A DNA stretch of 35,308 bases from Arcanobacterium sp. (GTDB taxonomy: Bacteria > Actinomycetota > Actinomycetes > Actinomycetales > Actinomycetaceae), in NCBI GenBank assembly GCA_022778805.1, contig JALFSN010000009.1, positions 1 through 35,308 on the forward strand, in the 5' to 3' direction. Positions within the stretch are counted from its first letter, which is position 1. The number at the start of each line of letters is the position of its first letter. Both the position numbers and the translations under genes were made by a program. Of the stretch, positions 24,920 through 35,308 are shown piece by piece. The notes under the pieces were generated by a model. The model saw nothing but the letters and a program-made list of their open reading frames with translations, made no database searches and was not told where the DNA came from.

Positions 24920-26404
24920 GTGGCAACTTTAGCGAAGATCCTGGAAGTAGATACACAGCTCCCAACGCACGCGCGCAAATGGCTGCAGCAACTCGTGGGG
25001 GATTGGCAGATCGTGGCAGACATCGCCTTTTCAGATGTGCTGCTGTACGTGTGCAGCAATGAGACGTATGTGGTGGCAGCACAAACTCGCCCAGCGACGG
25101 CAGCCACCCTCTTCGAGTCCGATCTCATTGGCGAGAAAATTGAGCGGGATTTTGAGGAGACGATACAAGCGGTCATGCTCACGGGTGAGCAGTTAGCCAC
25201 GCAAAATGACGACTCTCTCGATACCTGGGTGCCGGTGCCCTGTGACGGCTCGGTGGTAGCGGTGATGCGGGTATCGCGGGCATTGGTGCCCGATCGGGTG
25301 CCGCTCGCTTCCCATGAGTGCTACGACTGGGCCACAACGATTCTTTTAGAGATGGTCGAGCAAGGAGCTTTTCCGATTGACGGCGCTCCTTCCAGCTATC
25401 GGCCAGGTGCGCCACGGGTAGTTGATGGCGTCCTTTTCATGAACGCTGATGGCGTTGTGCAATATGCGAGCCCTAATGCCGTTTCGGTTTTTCGCACTTA
25501 CGGTATCGACGAGCCTCTCACCGGCAGCATCTTAGGTGAGCTAGTGGCCAATCATATTGAGCCGTCAGTAGTGCCAGAAGAAACTCTCCCCGTAGTGTTG
25601 CTGGGGAAAGCAGCGTGGCTAGTGGAGCTGGAGTCGCGTGATATCGTCATCACTTTGCGGGCAGTGCCGCTGATTTATGAGCAGAAACGCGTGGGGGCGA
25701 TGCTGCTCTGCCGAGACATCACCAGTGCCCGTCTCTCTGAACGTGAAATCATGAGCAGAGATGCCACCATCAAAGAGATCAATCATCGAGTGAAGAATAA
25801 TCTGCAGACTGTCTCGGCGCTGTTGCGGATGCAAGCGCGCCGTGCGGGCGATGAGCAGACGCGGTCGGCGTTGGCGGCGGCGCAGCGGCGAGTGGAGATG
25901 ATTGCAATCGTCCATGAGCAGCTATCTCAGACGATTGATGAAGTGGCGCCATTTGACGATGTCTTTGGCTCACTACTGACGGCAGTGCGAGACGTAGCCG
26001 TCACCGATGCTGCCGTAGACATTGCGGTGGAGGGGTCGTTCGGTCTAGTGCGAGCTGAGGAGGCTACAGCGCTGGCCGTGGTGCTCAATGAGATTATTTC
26101 TAATGCTATTGAGCACGGGTTGCGTGAGGGGGGAAAGATCCAGGTACGCGCTCAGCGTCGCGGCACACAACTCGTCGTAGAAGTGGAAGATGACGGCGAG
26201 GGAATGCACGGGAAAGCGCCGACTCCTGGCATTTCTAGCCTGGAGCCAAGTAGTGGCGGAGCAAGCAGCGGATTGGGCACAAAAATTGTGCGCACATTGG
26301 TGGCTAGCGATTTGCACGGGAAAATTTCCTGGCTAGACGTGCATCCACACGGCACCCTCGTGCGGATTGAAGCCAACATCGATGCGCTGCCGGACGATGC
26401 CTAA
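24920..26404 (+). CDS. pdtaS: soluble sensor histidine kinase, PdtaS type
   Basis: A cytosolic kinase of 494 residues with no membrane helix. An N-terminal GAF-like histidine-kinase domain (about 1-150) starts with MATLAKILE, which matches the known N-terminal pattern of this family and fixes the GTG start. A PAS domain follows (about 170-270), then a HisKA_2 helix with phospho-acceptor H289 in EINHRVKNNLQTVSALLRMQARR, and an HATPase domain with NEIISNAIEHGL, DDGEGM and GLGTKIVRTL. In Mycobacterium tuberculosis the homologue phosphorylates PdtaR, an RNA-binding ANTAR regulator encoded elsewhere; no response regulator is in this window. whiB1 lies downstream and convergent, as in M. tuberculosis. 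Confidence 0.93.
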   Translation: MATLAKILEVDTQLPTHARKWLQQLVGDWQIVADIAFSDVLLYVCSNETYVVAAQTRPATAATLFESDLIGEKIERDFEETIQAVMLTGEQLATQNDDSLDTWVPVPCDGSVVAVMRVSRALVPDRVPLASHECYDWATTILLEMVEQGAFPIDGAPSSYRPGAPRVVDGVLFMNADGVVQYASPNAVSVFRTYGIDEPLTGSILGELVANHIEPSVVPEETLPVVLLGKAAWLVELESRDIVITLRAVPLIYEQKRVGAMLLCRDITSARLSEREIMSRDATIKEINHRVKNNLQTVSALLRMQARRAGDEQTRSALAAAQRRVEMIAIVHEQLSQTIDEVAPFDDVFGSLLTAVRDVAVTDAAVDIAVEGSFGLVRAEEATALAVVLNEIISNAIEHGLREGGKIQVRAQRRGTQLVVEVEDDGEGMHGKAPTPGISSLEPSSGGASSGLGTKIVRTLVASDLHGKISWLDVHPHGTLVRIEANIDALPDDA

Positions 26405-26735
26405 TATTCATGCCTCAGCCGATGTGCCATGCCGGAAGCTGCTGCACTTCACACTGCAAGCCGCAGCATGAAGTGCGACACTGCAAGCACGAGCAGTCAT
26501 CGGCTTGCGGTATATGTGCATACCGTAGCAACGACACCACGTGCCATACCGTAGCAGCTACACCACTGCAAACCGTCGCCATATCAGAGTAATACCGAGT
26601 AATGTCACAGCGCGCAGGGCAACTGCTTGCCGCGTTGGCACCCGCTATCAGCTGCTACAGTTCCGCTATCTATAGTTTCTGCTGTCTCTGTGGTGGCTTC
26701 GCAAGCGCATGAGCCGCCGTTAGTGAACAGTCTAG
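26405..26735. other. 331-bp gap between convergent pdtaS and whiB1
   Basis: GCACTTCA (26444-26451) faces TGAAGTGC (26469-26476), a possible terminator stem. A 22-bp unit beginning CATACCGTAGCA is repeated at 26519-26540 and 26545-26566 with two mismatches. CGGTAT/ATACCG forms a small inverted repeat just before it (near 26508-26524). A 60-codon cysteine-rich frame at 26410-26592 has no ribosome site and I do not call it. Confidence 0.6.
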
Positions 26736-26987
26736 CTAGCGCACAGCCTGGCTAGCTCGCACAGTGCGGCGGCGAATCGCGCGGCGCTCATCTTCAGCCA
26801 TGCCGCCCCAAACGCCGGCGTCCTGGTTGGTTTTTAGTGCCCAATCGAGGCATGTAGACATGACGTCGCACGTGCGGCACACCGCTTTGGCGCGCTCAGC
26901 TTGCGCCATCGCAGGGCCAGAACTCCCGATAGGGAAAAAGAGTTCTGGGTCTTCATCTAAGCAAGCTGCGCGGTGCCGCCAATCCAT
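26736..26987 (-). CDS. whiB1: WhiB1-type iron-sulfur transcription factor
   Basis: An 83-residue WhiB protein. Four cysteines that hold a [4Fe-4S] cluster are C9, C37, C40 and C46, spaced C-X27-C-X2-C-X5-C. The turn GVWGGM at 58-63 and a basic C-terminal tail RRAIRRRTVRAS complete the family pattern. The start MDWRHRAAC and DPELFFP match M. tuberculosis WhiB1, which binds the sigma factor and responds to nitric oxide. The ATG at 26987 has GAGGAG six bases ahead, better than a longer GTG-region start at 27017. Convergence with pdtaS supports the WhiB1 assignment. Confidence 0.95.
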   Translation of the reverse strand: MDWRHRAACLDEDPELFFPIGSSGPAMAQAERAKAVCRTCDVMSTCLDWALKTNQDAGVWGGMAEDERRAIRRRTVRASQAVR

Positions 26988-29889
<2,902 letters not shown>

Positions 29890-29947
29890 CGCATTAGAGT
29901 AGTGCATTAAAAACGCGCCCGAGCAAGACCGCTAGCGCCCAAGACCC

Positions 29948-29973
29948 CTAGCGCTGCTGAGCGTAGCTTTTTC
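29948..29973 (+). terminator. Rho-independent terminator of ligA
   Basis: CTAGCGCT and AGCGTAG pair across a GCTG loop with one bulge, followed by CTTTTTCTTC. It sits 58 bases after the ligA stop, between convergent genes. Confidence 0.7.
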
Positions 29974-29992
29974 TTCTAGGCTCGCATTAAGC

Positions 29993-31255
29993 TCACAGGA
30001 GTGCGCCGAAAGGTTTCAACAGTCGCTCACCTATACGAGGGATGAGTCCGCGGCGTTCCCACACTTCCAGCTTGAGCTCATGCGCATTCGTGAGATCCAT
30101 ATCGAAAATTTGTTCGAGCGCATTCGCAGTATCGGCATCGTACATTTCGATGTTGATTTCAAAATTGCCTTTCATGGAGAGCCGGTCGATGTTTGTGGTT
30201 CCCACGGTGCTCCATATGCTGTCCACCGTCATTGTTTTCGCGTGTACCATTGCCTGTTCGTAAAGGAAAATACGCACTCCGGCATGGAGAAGTTCTGTGT
30301 AATGGGGACGTCCCACCCAGTCTGCCACGATGTGATTGGAGTACTCCGGCAAGAGGACGCGCACATCCACTCCGCGTCGGGCGGCGTTCATCAGAGCCTG
30401 TTTAATGCCGTCGTCAGGAATGAAATACGCCATCGTGATCCACACCCGTTCAGAAGCGCGATCAATGGCTTCCAAATAGAGTGCTCGTACAGGATACGAG
30501 TTGTATGCAGGGGTATTCACGGATGCGCGCAGATTCGATGCCCATGAGCCAGAGCCAAAATCGGGCAGCGCTGGTTGCTTTTTGTGGTGGTAGTACATGT
30601 TCCACATGTCGATGAAAGCATTTTCAAGCTCCCATACTTGAGGCCCTTCAATACGCATGTGAGTATCTCGCCAGTGGTGGGCGTAGAGATCGCCCACGTT
30701 GTAGCCGCCGACGAAGCCGACAGTCGAATCTACGCAGAGAATCTTGCGGTGATCGCGTCCTTTCTTGCGTGCATTCCCCGTGAGAATGCCAGGGCGAATG
30801 AGCGGGAATCGGATCACGTGTAGCGTTGGCAGATTTGGAAAATGGCGGAAACGCACCGGCTGATTGAGGTTGCCAAACGTGTCAATAATGATGTAGACCT
30901 GCACGCCGCGCAGCGCTGCCGCGATAAGCTCTTCGCGGAAAATAGTGCCAACCCGATCGGCTTTCATAATAAACATTTCAAAGAAAATGTGGTCGTGAGC
31001 CGCTCGTATGGCCTGCAGTTGATCGCGGTAGAGATCCTCCCCGTAGGTGTAAATCCGCACGGAGGAGGGGGAAACTTCCGCGTCGAGTGGCTGGTGATGA
31101 GGAAACTCACCGCTCGGGGGGTTCCGCCGTTTGCGATTTTCGTCGATTGCCACAATGGTGGAAATGGCAAAAGCTTGGGCGCTCAGAATAAGGGCTCCAG
31201 TCCATTTCGCTGTGCTTATCAGCGCTTCTCGAGCTGGTTTGTGTAATTTCCACAT
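29993..31255 (-). CDS. cls: cardiolipin synthase, phospholipase D type
   Basis: A membrane-anchored protein of 420 residues with two HKD motifs: H169-x-K171-x4-D176 in RDHRKILCVDSTVGFVGGYNVGD and H338-x-K340-x4-D345 in VHAKTMTVDSIWSTVG. One hydrophobic segment at about 19-37 tethers it to the membrane. Such enzymes join two phosphatidylglycerol molecules, or a related donor, to make cardiolipin. The second motif is followed by TNIDRLSMKGNFEINIEM, typical of the Cls branch rather than nucleases. TAGACT lies six bases ahead of the ATG, suggesting a leaderless message. It converges on ligA; the upstream neighbour is gatCAB, divergent. Confidence 0.92.
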   Translation of the reverse strand: MWKLHKPAREALISTAKWTGALILSAQAFAISTIVAIDENRKRRNPPSGEFPHHQPLDAEVSPSSVRIYTYGEDLYRDQLQAIRAAHDHIFFEMFIMKADRVGTIFREELIAAALRGVQVYIIIDTFGNLNQPVRFRHFPNLPTLHVIRFPLIRPGILTGNARKKGRDHRKILCVDSTVGFVGGYNVGDLYAHHWRDTHMRIEGPQVWELENAFIDMWNMYYHHKKQPALPDFGSGSWASNLRASVNTPAYNSYPVRALYLEAIDRASERVWITMAYFIPDDGIKQALMNAARRGVDVRVLLPEYSNHIVADWVGRPHYTELLHAGVRIFLYEQAMVHAKTMTVDSIWSTVGTTNIDRLSMKGNFEINIEMYDADTANALEQIFDMDLTNAHELKLEVWERRGLIPRIGERLLKPFGALL

Positions 31256-31261
31256 GCCCTC

Positions 31262-31267
31262 AGTCTA
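31262..31267 (-). promoter_or_regulatory. -10 box of leaderless cls transcript
   Basis: On the minus strand TAGACT ends six bases before the ATG at 31255, with GAGGGC between. The same context (ACTGAGGG-C-ATG) occurs ahead of thyA. Too close to act with a normal leader, so the first transcribed base should be at the start codon. Confidence 0.5.
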
Positions 31268-31329
31268 TTGCACTCAGACCAGTTCTGTAGAGCCAGTTGC
31301 GGACTTCGTATGAGCGAATGCGTCGATGC

Positions 31330-31359
31330 ATCTCAGCGAATCCCATCTCAGCGAATCCC
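31330..31359. repeat. 15-bp exact tandem duplication between cls and gatC
   Basis: ATCTCAGCGAATCCC occurs at 31330-31344 and 31345-31359. The rest of the 284-bp gap 31256-31539 holds only the two leaderless promoters. Confidence 0.8.
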
Positions 31360-31527
31360 ATCGGTGAAGTACATGTGAGTTCATGGGTCTGCATACATGA
31401 GTCGTGAGCCAGTGTGATACGGCCGTGAGACTTCGGATGCGAGTCGGCGTGATGCAGGTCTGTGGAGCTTCGGATCAATGAGAGAAGTTTGCCGTGAGCT
31501 TAGTTCGCTGCCTCAGCGGGTGGGCAT

Positions 31528-31533
31528 TACACT
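31528..31533 (+). promoter_or_regulatory. -10 box of leaderless gatCAB transcript
   Basis: TACACT ends six bases before the ATG of gatC, the same hexamer as ahead of thyA. No Shine-Dalgarno is present (GATGTT separates the box and the start). Confidence 0.55.
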
Positions 31534-31539
31534 GATGTT

Positions 31540-31839
31540 ATGGCTTCAATTGATAGAAATGAGGTGGCCAGAGTGGCCGCTCTCGCACGTATTGCGCTCA
31601 CGGATGAGGAAATTGATCAGTTCGCCGATGAGCTCTCAGTAATTTCTGACGCCGTGGCAGCAGTTTCGGAAGTGGCCTCCCCAGATGTGCCGGCTACCTC
31701 TCACCCGATTCCGCTCGCCAACGTCTGGCGTGAAGATGTGGTTGCTCCGCCGAGCGTCGATCGTGACGAGGTGCTCGCAATGGCGCCAGAGAGTGAAGAT
31801 GGAAAATTCAAAGTCCCACAAATTCTAGGGGAAGAGTGA
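31540..31839 (+). CDS. gatC: Asp/Glu-tRNA amidotransferase subunit C
   Basis: A 99-residue subunit that wraps around and stabilises GatA in the GatCAB complex, which converts mischarged Glu-tRNA(Gln) and/or Asp-tRNA(Asn) to the cognate amidated form. The N-terminal helix pattern [31 protein letters not shown] and the C-terminal [10 protein letters not shown] are characteristic. First gene of gatCAB; its stop overlaps the GTG of gatA by four bases (GTGA). The absence of a ribosome site and the TACACT box six bases ahead suggest leaderless expression of the operon. Confidence 0.96.
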   Translation: MASIDRNEVARVAALARIALTDEEIDQFADELSVISDAVAAVSEVASPDVPATSHPIPLANVWREDVVAPPSVDRDEVLAMAPESEDGKFKVPQILGEE

Positions 31840-33371
31840 GCATCGTGGCAGAAATTTATGAAAAGACGGCGCGTGAGCTGGCGGCCATGCTCCGCGCGGG
31901 AGAGATCACTTCGCGGGAGCTGACTCAGCTCTTTTTAGATCGGATTGAGGCACTGAACCCTACGCTCAATGCATTCCTTTTTGTCGATGCTGAGGGGGCG
32001 CTCGCACAAGCTCAGGCTGTGGACGCCGATCGCGCAGCTGATAGGGAACTCCCTGAGTTTGCGGGGGTGCCTATCGCTATTAAAGACAACATGTGCCAGC
32101 GCGGAATCCCCACGACGTGCGGTTCAAATATGCTTGCAGGGTGGAAACCTCCCTATAACGCCACTGTGGTGGAAAAGCTTCACGATGCGCGTCTCCCGAT
32201 TGTGGGGCACACGAATATGGACGAATTCGCGATGGGTTCGACCACGGAGCACTCCGCTTTTGGCCCTACTCGTAACCCTTGGGATAGTGCTCGGGTACCT
32301 GGAGGCTCTTCGGGCGGCTCAGCTGTGGCGGTAGCGGCACATCTTGTACCGTGGGCGCTTGGCTCTGATACTGGCGGTTCGATTCGCCAGCCTGCGGCGT
32401 TCAACGGCGTGGTGGGGGCAAAGCCCACCTATGGGGCTGTCTCGCGCTATGGTTTGGTAGCGATGGCAAGTTCCCTCGATCAGATCGGGCCATTCGCTGC
32501 CAATGTGGAAGATGCTGCGGCGCTGCACAGTATCGTGGCCGGGCATGATACGCATGATTCCACATCGCTCCCCGATAGCGACGTGAATGTGCGCGAACGG
32601 GCGACGTCCGGCGTCACGGCTCTGAATCGTGCTGATTCTGAACTCACTGTCGGTGTCGTGAAAGAGATGATGGGCGAGGGCTACTCTCCCGATGTGTTGG
32701 AGATTTTTAGATCGCTTGTGCAGCAACTCAAAGACAGCGGCGTCACGGTACGCGAAGTGAGTTGTCCGAGTTTTAGCTATGCGCTCGGTGCGTACTATCT
32801 CATTATGCCGGCGGAAGTTTCTTCTAATCTGGCGCGCTTTGACGGCGTGCGCTACGGGAACCGCGTGCTTCCTCAGGAGGGGCCGGTCACGGCGGAGACG
32901 ATGATGGCGGCTACTCGCGAGGCGGGTTTTGGAACTGAGGTGAAACGGCGCATTATCCTCGGCACGCATGCCCTCTCTGCTGGCTACTTTGACGCTTATT
33001 ATGGTTCGGCGCAGAAAGTGCGCACCTTGGTGCAGCGAGATCTCGCCGCCGCTTTCGAGGAAGTAGATGTGTTGCTCTCGCCCACGGCTCCCACTGTGCC
33101 ATTTGAGCTCGGCCAACACCAGCACGATCCGCTGCAGATGTACCTCAACGATATTGCGACGATTCCTGCCAACCTGGCCGGTGTGCCAGCCATGAACATA
33201 CCAGCAGGCTTGGCGCAGGGGTTGCCAGTGGGTGTGCAACTCATGGCTCCTGCTCATGAAGATGCGCGGATGTATCACTATGGAGCGATGCTGGAATCGC
33301 TGGCTGATCCGACTGCTTCGCAGGTGCCTGCTGAAAGACTGTCGGCCCTCGTAGGAAGGGAGAATCGCTGA
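31836..33371 (+). CDS. gatA: Asp/Glu-tRNA amidotransferase subunit A (glutaminase/amidase)
   Basis: Amidase-signature enzyme of 511 residues that releases ammonia from glutamine for transfer to tRNA-bound glutamate or aspartate. The catalytic triad is complete: K83 in AIKDN, cis-serine S158 in GGSSGGS and nucleophile S182 in [35 protein letters not shown] is the expected conserved run. Translation starts at GTG within the gatC stop, and its own stop shares one base with the ATG of gatB (TGATG), so all three are coupled. Confidence 0.97.
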   Translation: MSIVAEIYEKTARELAAMLRAGEITSRELTQLFLDRIEALNPTLNAFLFVDAEGALAQAQAVDADRAADRELPEFAGVPIAIKDNMCQRGIPTTCGSNMLAGWKPPYNATVVEKLHDARLPIVGHTNMDEFAMGSTTEHSAFGPTRNPWDSARVPGGSSGGSAVAVAAHLVPWALGSDTGGSIRQPAAFNGVVGAKPTYGAVSRYGLVAMASSLDQIGPFAANVEDAAALHSIVAGHDTHDSTSLPDSDVNVRERATSGVTALNRADSELTVGVVKEMMGEGYSPDVLEIFRSLVQQLKDSGVTVREVSCPSFSYALGAYYLIMPAEVSSNLARFDGVRYGNRVLPQEGPVTAETMMAATREAGFGTEVKRRIILGTHALSAGYFDAYYGSAQKVRTLVQRDLAAAFEEVDVLLSPTAPTVPFELGQHQHDPLQMYLNDIATIPANLAGVPAMNIPAGLAQGLPVGVQLMAPAHEDARMYHYGAMLESLADPTASQVPAERLSALVGRENR

Positions 33372-34867
33372 TGGAAGAATTGCTGGACTACGACGACGCT
33401 GTAGCAAAGTATGATCCGGTCATTGGCTTGGAGGTGCACGTGGAGCTCTCCACGGCCACTAAGATGTTTGATGCGGCTGAAGTGGCATTTGGAGGTGAGC
33501 CCAATACGCTCGTCACGCCGGTGTCCTTAGGGATGCCAGGCTCGCTGCCAGTGGTGAATCACACAGCTATTGAGTATGCCATTCGGCTGGGGCTGGCGCT
33601 GAACTGCAAAATTGCATCCAGCTGCCGCTTTGCACGGAAGAACTATTTCTATCCCGATCTGTGTAAGAATTTCCAGACGTCACAGTCAGATGAGCCGTTG
33701 TGCTATGACGGCTATCTCGATGTGGAACTTGACGACGGCACTGTTTTTCGGGTGCCGATTGAGCGCGCCCACGTCGAAGAAGATGCAGGGAAGAATACTC
33801 ACGTCGGTGGGGCTACTGGCCGTATTGAGGGGGCGCTCTACTCGCTCGTGGACTACAACCGCGCTGGGGTGCCACTTGTGGAGATTGTCACTCGTCCGAT
33901 TGAAGGCGCTGGTGCGCGCGCACCTGAAGTGGCGGCGAAATATGTGCAGACTGTGCGTGATATCGCTAGGGCGATTGGCGTTTCAGAAGCCCGTATGGAG
34001 CGAGGAAATGTGCGTGCGGACGTGAATGTCTCGCTCCGGCCTACTCCACACGATCCTCTGGGGGTGCGTTCGGAGACGAAGAACGTCAATTCTTTCACCG
34101 CTGTTGATAGTACGATTCGTTTTGAAATTTCGCGGCAGGCTGCGTTGCTCGATAGTGGCGGCGAAGTGCTGCAAGAGACGCGGCATTTCCAGTCTGCTGA
34201 CGGCACCACCGCGCCTGGGCGTGTGAAGAGTGACGCCGATGATTACCGGTATTTCCCAGAGCCAGATTTAGTGCCAATCCAGCCGAGCCGTGAGTGGGTG
34301 GAAGAGATCCGTTCGTCGCTCCCAGAATTGCCTGCTGCGAAGCGGAAGCGCCTAAAGGGTGAATGGAACCTTGCTGACAAGGAGATGCGTGACGTCGTCA
34401 ATGCCGGTGCCCTGCTCCTCATTGAGGATTCAGTGCTCGCCGGAGCCACCCCAGCGGGAGCACGCAAGTGGTGGATGGGCGAGCTAGCCCGATATGCCAA
34501 AGAACACGAGATGGAGCTGGCAGATGTACCTGTGACGCCCGCAGAGGTAGCAGAGCTGGATGGCCTTACTGAGGCTGGCAAACTCACCGACAAGCTGGCA
34601 CGGCAGGCCTTAGAGGGCGTCCTGGCTGGAGAGGGGAGTCCGGCAGAGGTAGTGGCTGCTCGTGGGCTAGAAGTGGTCAGTGATGACGGCGAGCTGGAGA
34701 AGGCAATCGACGATGCGCTCGCAGCTAATCCGGCCGTCGTCGAGAAGATCAAGGGCGGTAAAGTCCAAGCGGCCGGAGCCATTATTGGCGCCGTTATGAA
34801 AGCTACCGGCGGGAAAGCTGACGCCAAACGGGTGCGTGAGCTGATTATGGAGCGCGTGCAAGGCTGA
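33371..34867 (+). CDS. gatB: Asp/Glu-tRNA amidotransferase subunit B
   Basis: A 498-residue kinase/amidotransferase subunit that phosphorylates the mischarged aminoacyl group and receives ammonia from GatA. The opening [20 protein letters not shown], then [17 protein letters not shown] and RIHVEEDAG-like [28 protein letters not shown]-like [19 protein letters not shown] and [10 protein letters not shown], are all diagnostic. The C-terminal helical YqeY-like domain (about 400-498), which grips tRNA, ends in [18 protein letters not shown]. It is followed by a strong hairpin, closing the operon. Confidence 0.97.
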   Translation: MEELLDYDDAVAKYDPVIGLEVHVELSTATKMFDAAEVAFGGEPNTLVTPVSLGMPGSLPVVNHTAIEYAIRLGLALNCKIASSCRFARKNYFYPDLCKNFQTSQSDEPLCYDGYLDVELDDGTVFRVPIERAHVEEDAGKNTHVGGATGRIEGALYSLVDYNRAGVPLVEIVTRPIEGAGARAPEVAAKYVQTVRDIARAIGVSEARMERGNVRADVNVSLRPTPHDPLGVRSETKNVNSFTAVDSTIRFEISRQAALLDSGGEVLQETRHFQSADGTTAPGRVKSDADDYRYFPEPDLVPIQPSREWVEEIRSSLPELPAAKRKRLKGEWNLADKEMRDVVNAGALLLIEDSVLAGATPAGARKWWMGELARYAKEHEMELADVPVTPAEVAELDGLTEAGKLTDKLARQALEGVLAGEGSPAEVVAARGLEVVSDDGELEKAIDDALAANPAVVEKIKGGKVQAAGAIIGAVMKATGGKADAKRVRELIMERVQG

Positions 34868-34888
34868 AGCTGATAGCTGAGGATATAT

Positions 34889-34934
34889 CTGGCCGCAGCG
34901 TGGAGTGTGAAGAGTACCTCCGCGTTGCGGCCAG
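34889..34934 (+). terminator. 17-bp stem-loop terminator of gatCAB
   Basis: CTGGCCGCAGCGTGGAG (34889-34905) pairs with 34918-34934 across a 12-base loop with two non-Watson-Crick positions. Only a short TTTCGTTGT follows, so it is strong in stem but weak in T run. It lies 21 bases after the gatB stop. Confidence 0.75.
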
Positions 34935-35003
34935 TTTCGTTGTGATGGTTAGTTGTCTATTTCTGTGCGTAGTGGCCTCCCGTGGAAAATTTCTGTTCAA
35001 AAG

Positions 35004-35031
35004 AGAAAGTGGCTCTACAAAGCCATTTTCT
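35004..35031 (+). terminator. second stem-loop upstream of rrn promoter
   Basis: AGAAAGTGGCT (35004-35014) pairs with AGCCATTTTCT (35021-35031) with one G-T pair across a six-base loop. A-rich on the left and T-rich on the right, it can terminate both ways and would insulate the rRNA promoter from gatCAB. Confidence 0.6.
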
Positions 35032-35061
35032 TGCTGTGACGAGCGCCACTAGAGTTCGAGT

Positions 35062-35091
35062 TTGACAGCTCTAGCGAAATCGGTCTAACCT
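35062..35091 (+). promoter_or_regulatory. rRNA operon promoter
   Basis: TTGACA (35062-35067), an 18-bp spacer and TAACCT (35086-35091). The consensus -35 and position before an rRNA leader identify it as an rrn promoter. Confidence 0.75.
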
Positions 35092-35308
35092 AGACGAGTT
35101 GCCTCACCGGAGGCTGGAACGAAAAAGATTCCTGTAGGGAGAAATCCTGAGCGGAAAGTTCCGAAAACGGTTGTGGGTGTGTTGTTTGGTGTCTCAATAG
35201 TGTGCTAGTTGTTTACGTGATTTTGTTCTGATGGCATGGCTGGCTGGCTTGTTTTTTGTTGGTTGGTTGTGTTGTTGGGTGTGTGTCCTGGCTGGCTGGC
35301 TGTTTTTT
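35092..35308 (+). promoter_or_regulatory. 16S rRNA leader with antitermination (boxA-like) region
   Basis: TGTTGTTTGGTGTCTCAATAGTGTG at about 35180-35204 closely follows the sequence TGTTGTTTGAGAACTCAATAG known ahead of mycobacterial and other actinobacterial 16S genes, the Nus-factor antitermination region. The strand then becomes very G/T-rich with repeated GGCTGGCTGG and TTGGTTGG. The mature 16S start is not reached before the window ends at 35308. Confidence 0.85.

Noticed and set aside
26519-26566. Possible CRISPR or attachment-site repeat
   Set aside because: Only two 22-bp copies with a 4-bp spacer and no cas or integrase genes; a simple duplication.
26410-26592. 60-codon Cys/His-rich frame after pdtaS
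   Set aside because: No ribosome site, and it overlaps a hairpin and a duplicated 22-bp unit; cysteines arise from the repeated TGC-containing DNA.
32319-33407. 362-codon open frame antisense to gatA
   Set aside because: His/Arg-rich translation typical of an antisense shadow; gatA is certain by catalytic triad.

Overview
The window is chromosomal DNA from a Gram-positive actinobacterium of moderate GC, probably Actinomycetaceae-like; that rank is inferred and I would not name a genus. Evidence: a WhiB1-type protein sits next to a PdtaS-type histidine kinase, ABC sugar permeases lack their own ATPase, an LAxTG-anchored VaFE-repeat surface protein is present, gatCAB is an operon, a DUF2505 protein is present, and the right edge carries an rRNA leader of the kind that precedes 16S rRNA in mycobacteria and relatives. 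I see no phage genes, insertion sequence, CRISPR array or plasmid functions.

Layout, left to right. 1-2005: Sir2 deacylase, tRNA-Arg(CCG) and a TauE/SafE exporter, all on the minus strand. 2462-7176: aspartase, Dcu-type C4-dicarboxylate carrier and an M20 amidohydrolase, a module that would turn aspartate into fumarate plus ammonia and exchange C4 acids for anaerobic fumarate respiration. 7386-11559: a GntR/HutC regulator divergent from an unusual two-domain alpha/beta-hydrolase and an MFS sugar porter, with two identical palindromic operators between them. 12088-18550: an alpha-glucoside utilisation locus (lipoprotein binding protein, two permeases, GH13 alpha-glucosidase, LacI regulator) driven by a near-consensus promoter that overlaps a perfect 34-bp palindrome. 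18597-22153: a small cysteine-cluster protein and a large sortase-anchored surface protein. 22293-26987: folA, thyA, a DUF2505 gene, pdtaS and whiB1. 27271-34867: ligA with two large insertions, a PLD-type cardiolipin synthase and gatCAB. 34868-35308: terminator, rrn promoter and rRNA leader; 16S itself lies beyond the edge.

No single locus is clearly a new defence or mobile system. The strongest unexplained signals are distributed. (1) The octamer TGACGGCG is present about 31 times by hand count, about 25:6 between strands, and is built into two intergenic hairpins. (2) Five genes carry a TANNNT box exactly 6-7 nt before the start codon, the arrangement of leaderless transcripts. (3) Short tandem or close direct duplications occur in most intergenic gaps. 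(4) Polar, low-complexity insertions or tails occur in several otherwise ordinary proteins (GntR, DHFR, DUF2505, LigA, permease). (5) The fused double hydrolase beside a sugar porter is a candidate uncharacterised catabolic unit.
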